This document shows positions 8,277-17,089 of a stretch of 64,000 nt of DNA, one piece after another. Position numbers and translations under genes: made by a program. The DNA lies in contig NZ_VOGO01000009.1 of NCBI RefSeq assembly GCF_007923355.1, forward strand, positions 62,001-126,000, written 5' to 3'. The notes beneath the pieces were generated by a model. The model was not told where the DNA came from. It did not search any database and saw nothing but the letters and a program-made list of their open reading frames with translations. How positions within the stretch are numbered: position 1 is the first letter of the stretch; every line of letters begins with the position of its first letter. Origin of the DNA: Falsiphaeobacter marinintestinus. Its GTDB lineage: Bacteria > Pseudomonadota > Alphaproteobacteria > Rhodobacterales > Rhodobacteraceae.

Positions 8277-8597
8277 TCAGGCGGCTTCAGCCTGCTGAGC
8301 GGCGTTGCGGCGCTCACTTTCTTCGCGTGACAGCGCTACCGAGGTGCGCACACCGCGGCCAACAAAATCCATCAGGCCCGACACAACGCGCTCGTTCGGG
8401 TCGATCCCGGCGCAGGTCAAAACCTCACGCCCATCACGAGAGCGCGCCCAGCGGGCGATTTGTTCAGGACCATTGCCGTATTTCTTGTCATCGGCGATGG
8501 CATCATCCAGCGCGGCCAGCACAACGGCCGCAAACAGTTTACGCGCACGGTTACCTTGTTCGTTGTTAAAGGCCGTTCCGTCAACGAAATCTCTCAT
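8277..8597 (-). CDS. DUF6280-like conserved protein
   Basis: The 106-residue soluble protein reads MRDFVDGTAFNNEQGNRARK at its start and contains VLAALDDAIADDKKYG and LTCAGIDPNERVVSGLMDFV. I recognise this as a small Rhodobacteraceae protein of the DUF6280 type, with no known function. ATG 8597 is chosen because AGGGAAG lies seven bases upstream; the open frame extends further but without a ribosome site. It is divergent from efp with a 218-base gap that must hold both promoters. Confidence 0.75.
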   Translation of the reverse strand: MRDFVDGTAFNNEQGNRARKLFAAVVLAALDDAIADDKKYGNGPEQIARWARSRDGREVLTCAGIDPNERVVSGLMDFVGRGVRTSVALSREESERRNAAQQAEAA

Positions 8598-8815
8598 CTC
8601 GCTTCCCTTATTGTTCTTGCTCTTGCGTTTTCCGGCGTGACGGTCCTTATGGCGCATTGCCATCGATTCGGATACACTAATATTGCATACCTTTGTTGCA
8701 AATTTTGCATAGCTCAAGGTTTGCGCATACGAGATATCGTTGTCTTGCCAGGGTGGAGCCTGCCAGATATAGGGTTCCAAAGCTGCGCATCAACCATCCG
8801 TGAGAGATTTGTAAC

Positions 8816-9379
8816 ATGCCCAAGATCAACGGTAACGAAATCCGCCCCGGCAATGTTCTGGAACATAATGACGGTCTGTGGGCCGCCGTGAAGGTCGATC
8901 ACGTCAAACCGGGCAAGGGCGGCGCCTTTGCTCAGGTCGAGTTGCGCAACCTGCGCAACGGATCGAAACTGAACGAACGCTTCCGCAGTGCGGACAAAGT
9001 TGAGCGCGTCCGGCTGGAACAGAAGGACATGCAGTTCCTGTACGAATCCGACGGGATGTTGGTGTTCATGGACACGGAAACCTATGATCAGGTGGAATTG
9101 CCGACCGAGATCCTGGGCGACCGTCGCCCGTTTTTGCAGGACGGCATGACAATTCATGTCGAATTTTATGACACCGAGGCCCTGAACGCGACGGTGCCGC
9201 AGAAAGTGACCTGCAAGATCGTCGAGACCGAGCCTGTGGTCAAAGGACAGACAGCCGCGAATTCGTTCAAACCGGCGATCCTGGACAATGGCGTCAAGGT
9301 CATGGTGCCGCCCTTTGTCGGGCAGGACGAAGACATCGTGGTGAACACCGAAACCATGGAATATTCCGAACGCGCCTGA
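8816..9379 (+). CDS. efp: Elongation factor P
   Basis: The 187-residue protein binds ribosomes stalled at proline stretches. It has the KOW-like N-terminal domain with the tip loop KPGKGGAF, in which Lys34 is the usual modified residue, followed by the two OB domains (for example [18 protein letters not shown] and [20 protein letters not shown]). Length and ends are standard. A Lys34 tip suggests EpmA-type beta-lysylation, but the modifying genes are not in the window. A terminator follows at 9414-9449. Confidence 0.97.
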   Translation: MPKINGNEIRPGNVLEHNDGLWAAVKVDHVKPGKGGAFAQVELRNLRNGSKLNERFRSADKVERVRLEQKDMQFLYESDGMLVFMDTETYDQVELPTEILGDRRPFLQDGMTIHVEFYDTEALNATVPQKVTCKIVETEPVVKGQTAANSFKPAILDNGVKVMVPPFVGQDEDIVVNTETMEYSERA

Positions 9380-9413
9380 TCCGGGCCTCGGACTTCATAC
9401 CAGATAACGTGGC

Positions 9414-9449
9414 GTTGCGCCCGTGCGGACATAGCCGCGCGGGCGCAAC
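9414..9449 (+). terminator. Terminator of efp
   Basis: Perfect 10-bp arms GTTGCGCCCG (9414-9423) and CGGGCGCAAC (9440-9449) enclose a 16-base loop that can form a smaller inner stem. It lies 34 bases after the efp stop. Confidence 0.7.
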
Positions 9450-9533
9450 GGATTTGGCCGCTTTGTGCGTGGTCTGCGCACGGTCGGGTGAGGATTGTAC
9501 ATCTGTGACATATCGCGGGATTCGGGGGTGATT

Positions 9534-9550
9534 TCGTACGATTTGTACGA
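9534..9550. promoter_or_regulatory. Inverted repeat, possible antitoxin operator
   Basis: The sequence TCGTAC, five bases, GTACGA forms a perfect 6-bp dyad about 90 bases before the Phd-like gene. Type II antitoxins commonly repress their own promoters through such dyads. The link to this gene is inference. Confidence 0.3.
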
Positions 9551-9638
9551 GGGCAAATTCAGTTACGCAGGCGTTCGCCCGGGTTTCGGGCTGTTAACCG
9601 GTTTCCGTCAGGGTGTCGCGACCGCGCAGGAGACCGCC

Positions 9639-9947
9639 ATGCCCGACCCTGATCCTGATCTTGAGCTGAGCGTCGCCGCGCTGCGCACCCAGTTGGCCGA
9701 CGCGCTGGACACGGTGCTGTTTGATGGCGCGCGGATCCGGATCACCCGACGGGGGAGGCTGGTGGCGGTGCTGACCCCGCCCAGCGACCTCGCAAGGCTG
9801 CGCGAGGGTGATGCGGTACGGGACCTGGATGCCAGACTGGACCACGCCCGGTTGCTGGAGAAATGGGAGCAGATCCGTCGTGAAGCCGATCACGACCGGA
9901 GGGTGGAGGAGGAGCAGCGAGACAGTATTGTCATCCGGATGGAGTGA
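9639..9947 (+). CDS. Phd/YefM-like antitoxin, no toxin partner
   Basis: The 102-residue product reads LSVAALRTQLADALDTVLFD, then RIRITRRGRLVAVLTPPSDL. This is the Phd/YefM DNA-binding fold (xxELRxxLxxxLxxV, then IxITRxGxPVAxLxP). The C-terminal half is charged and helical, as in antitoxins that wrap a toxin. ATG 9639 has CAGGAGA eight bases upstream. No RelE, Doc or PIN gene follows: the next 120 bases are non-coding and the next gene is on the other strand. It is therefore an orphan, either a solitary regulator or a broken module. Confidence 0.65.
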   Translation: MPDPDPDLELSVAALRTQLADALDTVLFDGARIRITRRGRLVAVLTPPSDLARLREGDAVRDLDARLDHARLLEKWEQIRREADHDRRVEEEQRDSIVIRME

Positions 9948-10071
9948 TCGAGAGCGATCTGAAACATTTCCGGCTTTGACCGCATTCAATTCGGTTTGAA
10001 AGCTGAAATGAGTCTAAGACGGCCCTTGCGTCCGGTATGCGGGACGAAGCGGACCATGGAGTAACTGCGCT

Positions 10072-10518
10072 TTATGTACGTCTGTGAACGAATGCCCAAA
10101 TCACGGCCGAGAACAGAAACCAACACGAAGCCATGGCGACTATGGGGGGAGCCAGAACTGCTGCGCAGACGAACCATATCGAACCTTGGAGGATGCCGAA
10201 CCACATCCCAGAGCCAAATATGAAAAGAACCCAGAGGAAAGCCACCATCCCAGAGATGGTAGCAACGAACTGCATCAGTTCGCGCGTCTCCGGCGCAGAT
10301 TTATTTCCACCTACGAATGCGATAGCCGTGAAAATGGGAGCAAAGAAAAACGGAAGAATTACCAAGGATACTTGCATAACAACGCCCATCCAACCCAACC
10401 GCGCCAGAGGAACTCCCCTTGGCATATCTAGTAAGGCATGTATCAAGCTGGAAAGACCTACAGAAATCGCAACTCCCAGCGGAAGCAGCAAAAAATAGTA
10501 GACGACGTATTTTCTCAT
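10072..10518 (-). CDS. Hypothetical four-helix membrane protein
   Basis: The 148-residue protein has four clear hydrophobic helices (about residues 4-26, 43-66, 86-108 and 112-140) joined by short polar loops, and a basic end HRRT. I do not recognise the family. ATG 10518 is chosen because AAGGAG lies eight bases upstream; an in-frame GTG at 10527 overlaps that site. It lies between the orphan antitoxin and the ABC membrane-domain gene, with no visible functional link. Confidence 0.6.
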   Translation of the reverse strand: MRKYVVYYFLLLPLGVAISVGLSSLIHALLDMPRGVPLARLGWMGVVMQVSLVILPFFFAPIFTAIAFVGGNKSAPETRELMQFVATISGMVAFLWVLFIFGSGMWFGILQGSIWFVCAAVLAPPIVAMASCWFLFSAVIWAFVHRRT

Positions 10519-10675
10519 TTGCGGCACTCCTTCGTCTACATGCTGAACTCAAAATCGTGCAATAGTGTGGCCACATTGGGCTCGGAGCCGCCGTTCAGTG
10601 TCTCGTCTTTCAGGGAGGGGAAGTCGTTAGGATTGATAGGGCCGACACGGCTGTATTTGTTCCGGCGCTGATTGC

Positions 10676-11578
10676 CTATCCGGTTGGAAACAGGCCGCGC
10701 AGGAGTTCGAATTTGACGCGGTTTGCGCTGACCTGGCGGTAGTATGCGATCAGGAAGGCGGTTGGCCCCTGAATGCGGGTGAGGCCCATAGTGGCGGCCA
10801 CCACCGTGCCGACATCGGTGCGCCCTTTCAGCACCAGCCAGCCGCCGAGCATCAGCACCAATACTGTTCCAATGCCATTGATAACGCTTAACAAAAACTT
10901 GCTGGACAGTTTCCAGATAAACATCGTGCGGCGGGTGTCATAGATGTGATCGAAGGCCTCCAGAATCTCGCGCTCGGCGTCGGAGATGCTTTTGGCTGTC
11001 ATCGTATCGGTCGAGCGGCGCAGGATGCGCACGCGCTCGGCGACCAGAGTGTTGACCTTGCGTTGGGACACCAGAACGATGACGACTTGCGGGATGATCA
11101 GCGCGACGGCAATCGTGCCGAGGCCGGGTTGGGTCGAGGCGATGAACCCGATCACGCTGATCAGCGTGCCGATCTGCACAACGGGATCCGAAAACGCGCC
11201 GCCTGCGAATTTGCCGACATCTTCGGCCTCGGCGGAGACGGCTGTCGAGAGGGTTCCGACCGGGACCTGTGCATCGCCCGAGGCGGTTGCGGTGATCAGG
11301 CGGGCGCGGAGCAGGCGGATCACGTCTTCGCCCAGAATGCCGGATCGGTATCCCATCACCCATTTCAGCGCGAGGCTGAGCAGGATGACCCCCATCATGC
11401 CGGCACCCAGCATGAAGAGCCGGGTTTGATCGATGTCGCCTTTGGTCAGAAGGTTGATGATTTCCTTGTGAAACCCCAGCGGGGCGGCGGCCAATGCCGC
11501 GATGCAGACGGACAGCACGATCAGGACGATCTGTCGGCGACCACTGACCCGCCAGATGGCGGCATAGAGTTCCAGCAC
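10676..11578 (-). CDS. ABC exporter transmembrane domain, no ATPase domain
   Basis: The 300-residue protein has the six-helix pattern of type I ABC exporter membrane domains (SVCIAALAAAPLGFHKEIIN, then VILLSLALKWVMGYRSGILG, and ending YYRQVSANRVKFELLRGLF). No Walker A, LSGGQ or Walker B sequence follows, so the nucleotide-binding half is absent rather than encoded next door. GTG 11578 starts the gene behind GAGGAAG. It follows a periplasmic adaptor gene by 66 bases on the same strand, so they probably form one transport unit. The frame ends cleanly, with no leftover ATPase sequence, so this is a family trait rather than a recent truncation (inference). Confidence 0.75.
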   Translation of the reverse strand: MLELYAAIWRVSGRRQIVLIVLSVCIAALAAAPLGFHKEIINLLTKGDIDQTRLFMLGAGMMGVILLSLALKWVMGYRSGILGEDVIRLLRARLITATASGDAQVPVGTLSTAVSAEAEDVGKFAGGAFSDPVVQIGTLISVIGFIASTQPGLGTIAVALIIPQVVIVLVSQRKVNTLVAERVRILRRSTDTMTAKSISDAEREILEAFDHIYDTRRTMFIWKLSSKFLLSVINGIGTVLVLMLGGWLVLKGRTDVGTVVAATMGLTRIQGPTAFLIAYYRQVSANRVKFELLRGLFPTG

Positions 11579-11644
11579 GATACTTCCTCGCAGGGTGACG
11601 AAATCCGCGGGATGGTGGCGTGGAAAGGCGGCTAACTCAACCGC

Positions 11645-12478
11645 TTAATCGGGGGCAGGCACCAGGTCGGACAGCACGCGGACCCGCATGCCGGGGCGCA
11701 GTTGGCCGTCGGGATTTGGCAGTTCGGCCCAGATTGTGAGGGTTCCGGTCACCGGGTTGACGACAGCGTCGACATTGCTTGGACGGGTTCTGTGGGGGTG
11801 CGTCCAGCTCTCGGTGATTTTCACGGTCAGGGTGACGCTGGACAGAAGGCTTTCGGGGAACGGCAACTCGGTAAGGCCAAGGGATTCGACCCGGTCGATG
11901 TAGGGCACTTCGTAGGACAGGCGGACGGGGTCGAGCTGCATGATCGTCGCCAGCGGGCCATTACCGACCTTGACGTAAGATCCGACTTTGACGGACGGTG
12001 CGCTGATCACGCCCGAGATCGGAGCCCGGATATCGGTGCGGGCCAGATCCATCTGCGCCGCTTTGACCCGGGCGCGGGTTTCGGCCCGTACGGCGTCGGC
12101 CATGGCCTGGGCGACTTCGGCTTTCAGGACCTGCACACCGGTGGCCGAGCCCCGGCTTTGCAGTCTTTGCATCCGCTCGAAGTCGCGGGCTGCGGATTTC
12201 AGGGTGGCTTCGGCGCGCAGAAGAAAGGCGACTTCGGTTTCGACAGCCAGTTCGAACCCGGCTTTGTCCAGGGTAAACAGCAGATCCCCCGGCGTGACGT
12301 ATTCTCCGGGAGAAAAATGAATAGCTGTGACCGTGGCGGCCACGGCGTTGGACACTTCCGACTGATTGAGCGCTTCGATCCGACCGGGAAATTCGACCGT
12401 ATCGTCCGCCGCCAGGGCGGGCGCAGTCAGTGTCAACAGCAAGCAAGTACATAGAAATCGGAACACGACGTCCCCCAT
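11645..12478 (-). CDS. HlyD/RND-type periplasmic adaptor
   Basis: The 277-residue protein has a signal peptide (FLCTCLLLTLTAPALA, residues 8-23) followed by the membrane-fusion layout: a beta strand with EFPGRIEALNQSEVSNAV, a lipoyl half (FSPGEYVTPGDLLFTLD), a long helical hairpin, the second lipoyl half (DIRAPISGVISAPSVKVGSY) and a beta barrel ending in RPGMRVRV. Such adaptors bridge an inner-membrane transporter to TolC. Here the downstream partner is the ABC membrane-domain protein, not an RND permease. ATG 12478 is preferred; GTG 12484 is in frame. Confidence 0.85.
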   Translation of the reverse strand: MGDVVFRFLCTCLLLTLTAPALAADDTVEFPGRIEALNQSEVSNAVAATVTAIHFSPGEYVTPGDLLFTLDKAGFELAVETEVAFLLRAEATLKSAARDFERMQRLQSRGSATGVQVLKAEVAQAMADAVRAETRARVKAAQMDLARTDIRAPISGVISAPSVKVGSYVKVGNGPLATIMQLDPVRLSYEVPYIDRVESLGLTELPFPESLLSSVTLTVKITESWTHPHRTRPSNVDAVVNPVTGTLTIWAELPNPDGQLRPGMRVRVLSDLVPAPD

Positions 12479-12533
12479 GGCCACGATGTTTTGCCATCAT
12501 GCCATGACTGAGACAGTTTTCCAGATGTTTTGA

Positions 12534-13268
12534 TCAGTCCAAACGCAGGGTGGCTGATCCGGCCTGCATGTCGCCCTTGGCCCGGTCAAACCGCAGATAG
12601 GCAATGGCGCGGTCCTTGGATTGCGTGAATAGAACGCCTGCGGGTTTGCCGCCGGATGTAATTTCGGTCCCGACAGGGGCACTGCCGTCGATTTTAACTG
12701 TCCGCAGGCCTTTGCGCAGATCGGTTTTGTGTTTCATCCGGGCGGTGACCTCTTGCCCGACATAGCAGCCTTTGCGGAAGTCGACGCCGTTCAAAGCTTC
12801 GTACCCGGCTTCAAGGATATAGGTGTCCGGGGTCAGTTCGATCCCGGTTTCGGGGATGCAGTAACGTACGCGAATGGCATCCCAGTCGGTGCCATCATCG
12901 GCTTCGTCCGCCTGTGTATAGGTCCGCCAGCCCATGTCCGGGTGACGCGGGTCGGGCAGGGCGCCATCGGGGGCAGGGCCGGTGCCGCGTTGCAGGTTCA
13001 GCCCGGACGGGGCGATTTGTACATCGGCGCGCAGCTTGTACATGCCAAGGCGGCGGGTCAGATCATCCCCCAGAGAGTCAGTCACGTCCAGCAGGATGCC
13101 ATCGCCGTCGCGCTTCAGAAAGAAGTCCGCGATGTATTTGCCCTGTGGCGTCAAGAGGGCGGCATAGACCAGTCCGTCGTCCAGTCGGGCAATGTCGTTT
13201 GTCACCAGACCTTGCAGAAAAGTATCGGTGTCCGAGCCGGTCAGACGCAGAATTCGGCGCGCAGTCAT
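12534..13268 (-). CDS. ygfZ: YgfZ/GcvT-like folate-binding protein
   Basis: The 244-residue protein belongs to the YgfZ family, tetrahydrofolate-binding proteins that help assemble or repair some iron-sulphur enzymes. The signature KGCYVGQEVTARM is intact, including the conserved cysteine. The N-terminus RRILRLTGSDTDTFLQGLVT is also typical. ATG 13268 is chosen over longer frames because AAGGA lies seven bases upstream. It is divergent from the glycosyltransferase at 13339, with about 70 bases between the starts. Confidence 0.9.
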   Translation of the reverse strand: MTARRILRLTGSDTDTFLQGLVTNDIARLDDGLVYAALLTPQGKYIADFFLKRDGDGILLDVTDSLGDDLTRRLGMYKLRADVQIAPSGLNLQRGTGPAPDGALPDPRHPDMGWRTYTQADEADDGTDWDAIRVRYCIPETGIELTPDTYILEAGYEALNGVDFRKGCYVGQEVTARMKHKTDLRKGLRTVKIDGSAPVGTEITSGGKPAGVLFTQSKDRAIAYLRFDRAKGDMQAGSATLRLD

Positions 13269-13338
13269 GAGGGATTCCTTGCATTCTTTGTCCTGTGATA
13301 TAGGGATATGCCCCGAAAAGAACAGAGGAACGCGCGCG

Positions 13339-14022
13339 GTGACGGCCAAGATCAGTATTATCATCCCCACGCTGAATGCGGAGGGGAACCTGCCGCAATG
13401 CCTGACGGCCCTGATCGAGGGGCTTCCGGCCGGATTGATCCGCGAAGTGATTGTCAGCGACGGCGGGTCAACCGATGCAACCCGCAAGATCGCCGATGCC
13501 ACCGGTGCCGATGTCGTGACAGGTCCGGCGTCACGCGGCGGACAGTTGCGACGCGGCGCGGCGGCGGCGCGGGGGCAGTGGCTGATGGTGCTGCACGCCG
13601 ATACGGTGCTGGATCCGGGATGGTCTCAGGTGGTCGGGGGCCATCTGGACATGCCCGATGCCGGCCCGGCCTTCTTTCAGTTGTCGTTTAGGGCCACCGG
13701 GCTGATGCCAGCCTGGGTGGCGGGCTGGGCCAATCTGCGCGCCCGGGTGTTCGGGTTGCCCTATGGCGATCAGGGATTGCTGCTGCGCACGACCGATTAT
13801 CACAAGGCAGGCGGGTATCCCGATCAGCCGCTGATGGAGGACGTGGCGCTGGTCAGGGCGTTGAAAAAGCCGCTGACACCGCTGCCGGTGCGGGCCGTGA
13901 CATCGCCGGAACGGTATCAGAAATCGGGCTGGTTGCGGCGGGGCGCACACAATTTGTGGACGCTGGCGCGTTATTTCGCCGGGACCGATCCCAAGGACCT
14001 AGCACAGGCCTATCGCCGCTGA
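13339..14022 (+). CDS. Family 2 glycosyltransferase, TIGR04283-like
   Basis: The 227-residue protein has a GT2 nucleotide-sugar fold: ISIIIPTLNAEGNLPQCL at the N-terminus, VIVSDGGSTDATRKIA, the metal-binding HADTV, and the acceptor-side MEDVALVRAL. It resembles the TIGR04283 group often annotated as arsenosugar-associated; the true acceptor is unknown. The start is GTG 13339, with AGAGGA nine bases upstream. Its TGA abuts the stop of the convergent ABC exporter, sharing a TGATCA palindrome with no spacer. Confidence 0.8.
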   Translation: MTAKISIIIPTLNAEGNLPQCLTALIEGLPAGLIREVIVSDGGSTDATRKIADATGADVVTGPASRGGQLRRGAAAARGQWLMVLHADTVLDPGWSQVVGGHLDMPDAGPAFFQLSFRATGLMPAWVAGWANLRARVFGLPYGDQGLLLRTTDYHKAGGYPDQPLMEDVALVRALKKPLTPLPVRAVTSPERYQKSGWLRRGAHNLWTLARYFAGTDPKDLAQAYRR

Positions 14023-15885
14023 TCAGAGGCCGAACAGGCCCAGCACGTTGCGCCGGAACCACGACGGCTGACGTTCAGCTGTTTGCGGATCATGCGGAAG
14101 AAGTGCCGCTGCCCCTGCAGGGTCGATGACGGTTTTGCCGTCCCGGAATTGCAGGTGATAAAGATCTGCATAGATCCCGCCGCGGGCGAGAAGCTCTTCG
14201 TGGGTGCCGTGATCGACGGCAACGCCACGGTCCATCACGACGATACTGTCGGCGTTGCGGATGGTGGACAGGCGGTGGGCGATCACGATGGTTGTGCGGC
14301 CTCCTGAGAGCCTGTCCAGAGCTTCCTGCACAACCTTTTCGGACTGTGCGTCCAGCGCGCTGGTGGCTTCGTCCAGCAACAGGATCGGCGTGTCGCGCAA
14401 CAGGGCGCGGGCAATCACGACGCGCTGGCGCTGACCGCCGGACAGGGCCGAGCCGCGCGGGCCAACCAATGTGTCCAGCCCGTCTGTCAGTTTGGGCAGG
14501 AAATCGGCGACATGCGACGCCTCAAGCACCGGTTGCAGGTCTTCGTCGCTGACATCTGTGCGGCCCAACAGAATGTTTTCGCGCAGGGTTTCGTCAAACA
14601 GCAGCGCTTCCTGACTGACCACCGAGAACATATCGCGCAGGGCGTTCAGATCCATATCGCCGACCTGGATGTCACCGACAGTGACACTGCCGTCTTGCGG
14701 ATCGACAAGGCGCGTCAGCAGGTTGAACACGGTCGATTTCCCGGCGCCGGACGCGCCGACGAGGGCGGTGGTTTTACCGGCTTGGGCGGTGAGCGTCAGA
14801 CCATGCAGGATCTGCGCATCACCATAGCTGAGGTTGACGTTGTCCAGCGCGACCGTGGGCAGACCGGTGGGGGGCGCAACCGGATTTTCCGGGCTGACCA
14901 GTTTGATCGGCGCGTCCATCAGATCTTTCAGACGTTCCAGCGCGGCTGCGGCGGCCTGCCAGCTGCCGCTGATCGACGCGAGACGACGCATCGGGTCAAA
15001 CGCGAGGCCGATCGCAGTGAAGAAGCTCATGAACTGGCCGACGGTTTTTTCGCCCGAAATGATTTCAGAGCCGCCATACAGCAGGACGCCCATAAACCCG
15101 AGCCCGGCCATGATATCGATCAGTCCGGTGATCGAGGCGGTACCAAAGATTGCGCGGATTTCAGAGCGCACGAAGCTGTTCATATGCCCGTCGAAGCGTT
15201 TGACCTGATATTCTTCCAGGCTGTTCAGCTTGACCGGCACGATACCGTGAAAGATTTCGTCAAGTCGCGTGGCAAGGGTCGCGCCCAGATCGCGGGCCTC
15301 GGAGGCGCGGCGGCGGACATATTTCTGGGCCATCGCGATGGGGGCCAGCATCAGGGGAACGCCGAACAGCATGACGGCCGTCCAGGCCCAGTCAACATTG
15401 ACGGCAACGCCCAGCAAGACAACCAGAGAGACCAGATCGCGGCCCGCGCCGGTGATGATCATCTGCCAGACCTGATTGACGGCCCCGACATCTGACTGAA
15501 TCCGCTGGATCAGAAAGCCCGGCGGGTGTGTCTGGTGAAAGGACGTGTCCTGCTTGATCATCCGGCTGAGCAGATCCACCCGCAAATGCGCGGATGTCGA
15601 TTGCGAGATCCGGGCCAGCAAGACCTTTTGCACGACCCCGGCGATGCCGCGCACCGAAAAGATGACCAGAAACGCGATGCTGACCCACCCGAGCGCACCG
15701 GTGTTGCCTTTGACAAACACCTCGTCAAACATCGGTTCCATCATATAGCTGACGGCACCGACCATCGAGCCTTCGAGCAGCATGAAGAAGAACGCGACCA
15801 GCAGCAGGCCGATACGCTGGTGCAGGTAATCCTTCCACAGCCAGCCCAAAAGCTCGCGCGAGGAATAATGCGGTGTGCTGTTCAT
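14023..15885 (-). CDS. MsbA-like ABC exporter (fused membrane and ATPase domains)
   Basis: The 620-residue protein has a six-helix membrane domain (residues about 25-330) and a full ATPase domain: Walker A GASGAGKST, signature ALSGGQRQR, Walker B ILLLDEATSALD and switch IAHRLSTI. This is the lipid/multidrug exporter class that includes MsbA; substrate is unproven. I chose ATG 15885 because the domain begins there and the frame further upstream looks non-coding. It is divergent from agmatinase and convergent with the glycosyltransferase. Confidence 0.9.
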   Translation of the reverse strand: MNSTPHYSSRELLGWLWKDYLHQRIGLLLVAFFFMLLEGSMVGAVSYMMEPMFDEVFVKGNTGALGWVSIAFLVIFSVRGIAGVVQKVLLARISQSTSAHLRVDLLSRMIKQDTSFHQTHPPGFLIQRIQSDVGAVNQVWQMIITGAGRDLVSLVVLLGVAVNVDWAWTAVMLFGVPLMLAPIAMAQKYVRRRASEARDLGATLATRLDEIFHGIVPVKLNSLEEYQVKRFDGHMNSFVRSEIRAIFGTASITGLIDIMAGLGFMGVLLYGGSEIISGEKTVGQFMSFFTAIGLAFDPMRRLASISGSWQAAAAALERLKDLMDAPIKLVSPENPVAPPTGLPTVALDNVNLSYGDAQILHGLTLTAQAGKTTALVGASGAGKSTVFNLLTRLVDPQDGSVTVGDIQVGDMDLNALRDMFSVVSQEALLFDETLRENILLGRTDVSDEDLQPVLEASHVADFLPKLTDGLDTLVGPRGSALSGGQRQRVVIARALLRDTPILLLDEATSALDAQSEKVVQEALDRLSGGRTTIVIAHRLSTIRNADSIVVMDRGVAVDHGTHEELLARGGIYADLYHLQFRDGKTVIDPAGAAALLPHDPQTAERQPSWFRRNVLGLFGL

Positions 15886-16055
15886 ACCGGTCGGGTCCCG
15901 CAATCGGGCTGTGATGGGTGATGTGTCATGTGCGCGCCATTTAAGCAGGTGCCCGCGTCGGCGCAAGGGACGCTGACGTTTGGTCCTGCCCGCCTTGACG
16001 ATCCGCATGGGGTGGCCAAACTGCGCGCAAACAGATGTCCAAGGGGGGCGCCCGC

Positions 16056-17027
16056 ATGACCAATACTTTGTTTCAGCCTGTGTCGGGGTTTGATCTGCCG
16101 CGCTTTGCCGGGGTGCCGACGTTCATGCGGCTGCCGCATATCGCGATGGATGATGACCGGTTGCCTCAGGTCGACATCGGGCTGATCGGGGTGCCGTGGG
16201 ACAGCGGCACAACCAACCGGCCCGGTCCGCGCCATGGCCCGCGCCAGCTGCGCGATATGTCGACCATGATCCGGGCGCAGCACGCGGTGACCGGCACCCG
16301 GCCGTTCGAGCTGGTCAATTGCGCCGATCTGGGCGATGTGCCGCCCAACCCGGCGGATCTGCAGATGAGCATGGGGCGGATCACGGACGCCATTGCTCAG
16401 GTTCTGGCGGCGGGCGTGGTGCCGCTGGTGGCCGGGGGCGATCATTTGTGCAGCCTGCCGGTTCTGCGCGCCGTGGCAGCGGAGGCGCCTGTCGGCCTGA
16501 TCCATTTCGACAGTCATACAGACCTGTTCGACAGTTACTTCGGCGGCACACGGTACACACATGGCACGCCGTTCCGCCGCGCGGTTGAGGAAGGCTTGCT
16601 GGACCCCAGGCGCAGCGTTCAGGTGGGTATTCGTGGCACCGCGTATGACACTGAAGATCGTGATTTTGCCGCAAGTGTGGGCATCCGCATCATTCCGATC
16701 GAAGAGGTGTTTGATCGCGGAATTCCCGATGTGATGGCCGAGGTGCGCGCCATCGCAGGGGCGGGGCCAAGCTATCTGACCTATGATATCGATTTTATCG
16801 ACCCGGCCTTTGCGCCCGGAACGGGCACGCCCGAGGTCGGCGGGCCGAATTCGTATCAGGCGTTGCAAGTGGTGCGGGAACTGCGGGGGATGAACATCGT
16901 GGGGGCTGATCTGGTCGAGGTGTCGCCGCCATTTGATGCCTCGGGTGGTACGGCTTATCTGGGTGCGTCGATCATGTTTGAGATGCTGTGCATCCTGGCG
17001 GAACGTGTCGCGGCAGACAAAGCGTAA
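16056..17027 (+). CDS. Agmatinase-family ureohydrolase
   Basis: The 323-residue protein carries the binuclear manganese ligands of the arginase/agmatinase superfamily: GGDHL, HFDSHTDLFD, and YDIDFIDPAFAPGTGTPE. Such enzymes cleave urea from agmatine or related guanidino compounds. The substrate cannot be fixed from sequence, because several alphaproteobacterial members act on other guanidino acids. ATG 16056 has AAGGGGGG seven bases upstream. It is followed 62 bases later by a class V aminotransferase, so the two may act in one catabolic route (inference). Confidence 0.85.
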   Translation: MTNTLFQPVSGFDLPRFAGVPTFMRLPHIAMDDDRLPQVDIGLIGVPWDSGTTNRPGPRHGPRQLRDMSTMIRAQHAVTGTRPFELVNCADLGDVPPNPADLQMSMGRITDAIAQVLAAGVVPLVAGGDHLCSLPVLRAVAAEAPVGLIHFDSHTDLFDSYFGGTRYTHGTPFRRAVEEGLLDPRRSVQVGIRGTAYDTEDRDFAASVGIRIIPIEEVFDRGIPDVMAEVRAIAGAGPSYLTYDIDFIDPAFAPGTGTPEVGGPNSYQALQVVRELRGMNIVGADLVEVSPPFDASGGTAYLGASIMFEMLCILAERVAADKA

Positions 17028-17089
17028 TCCGATTGACGGCCCCGCGCGCGCGGATACTGTGGCCCCGATTCAGAAGGCGGACCTAGCGG

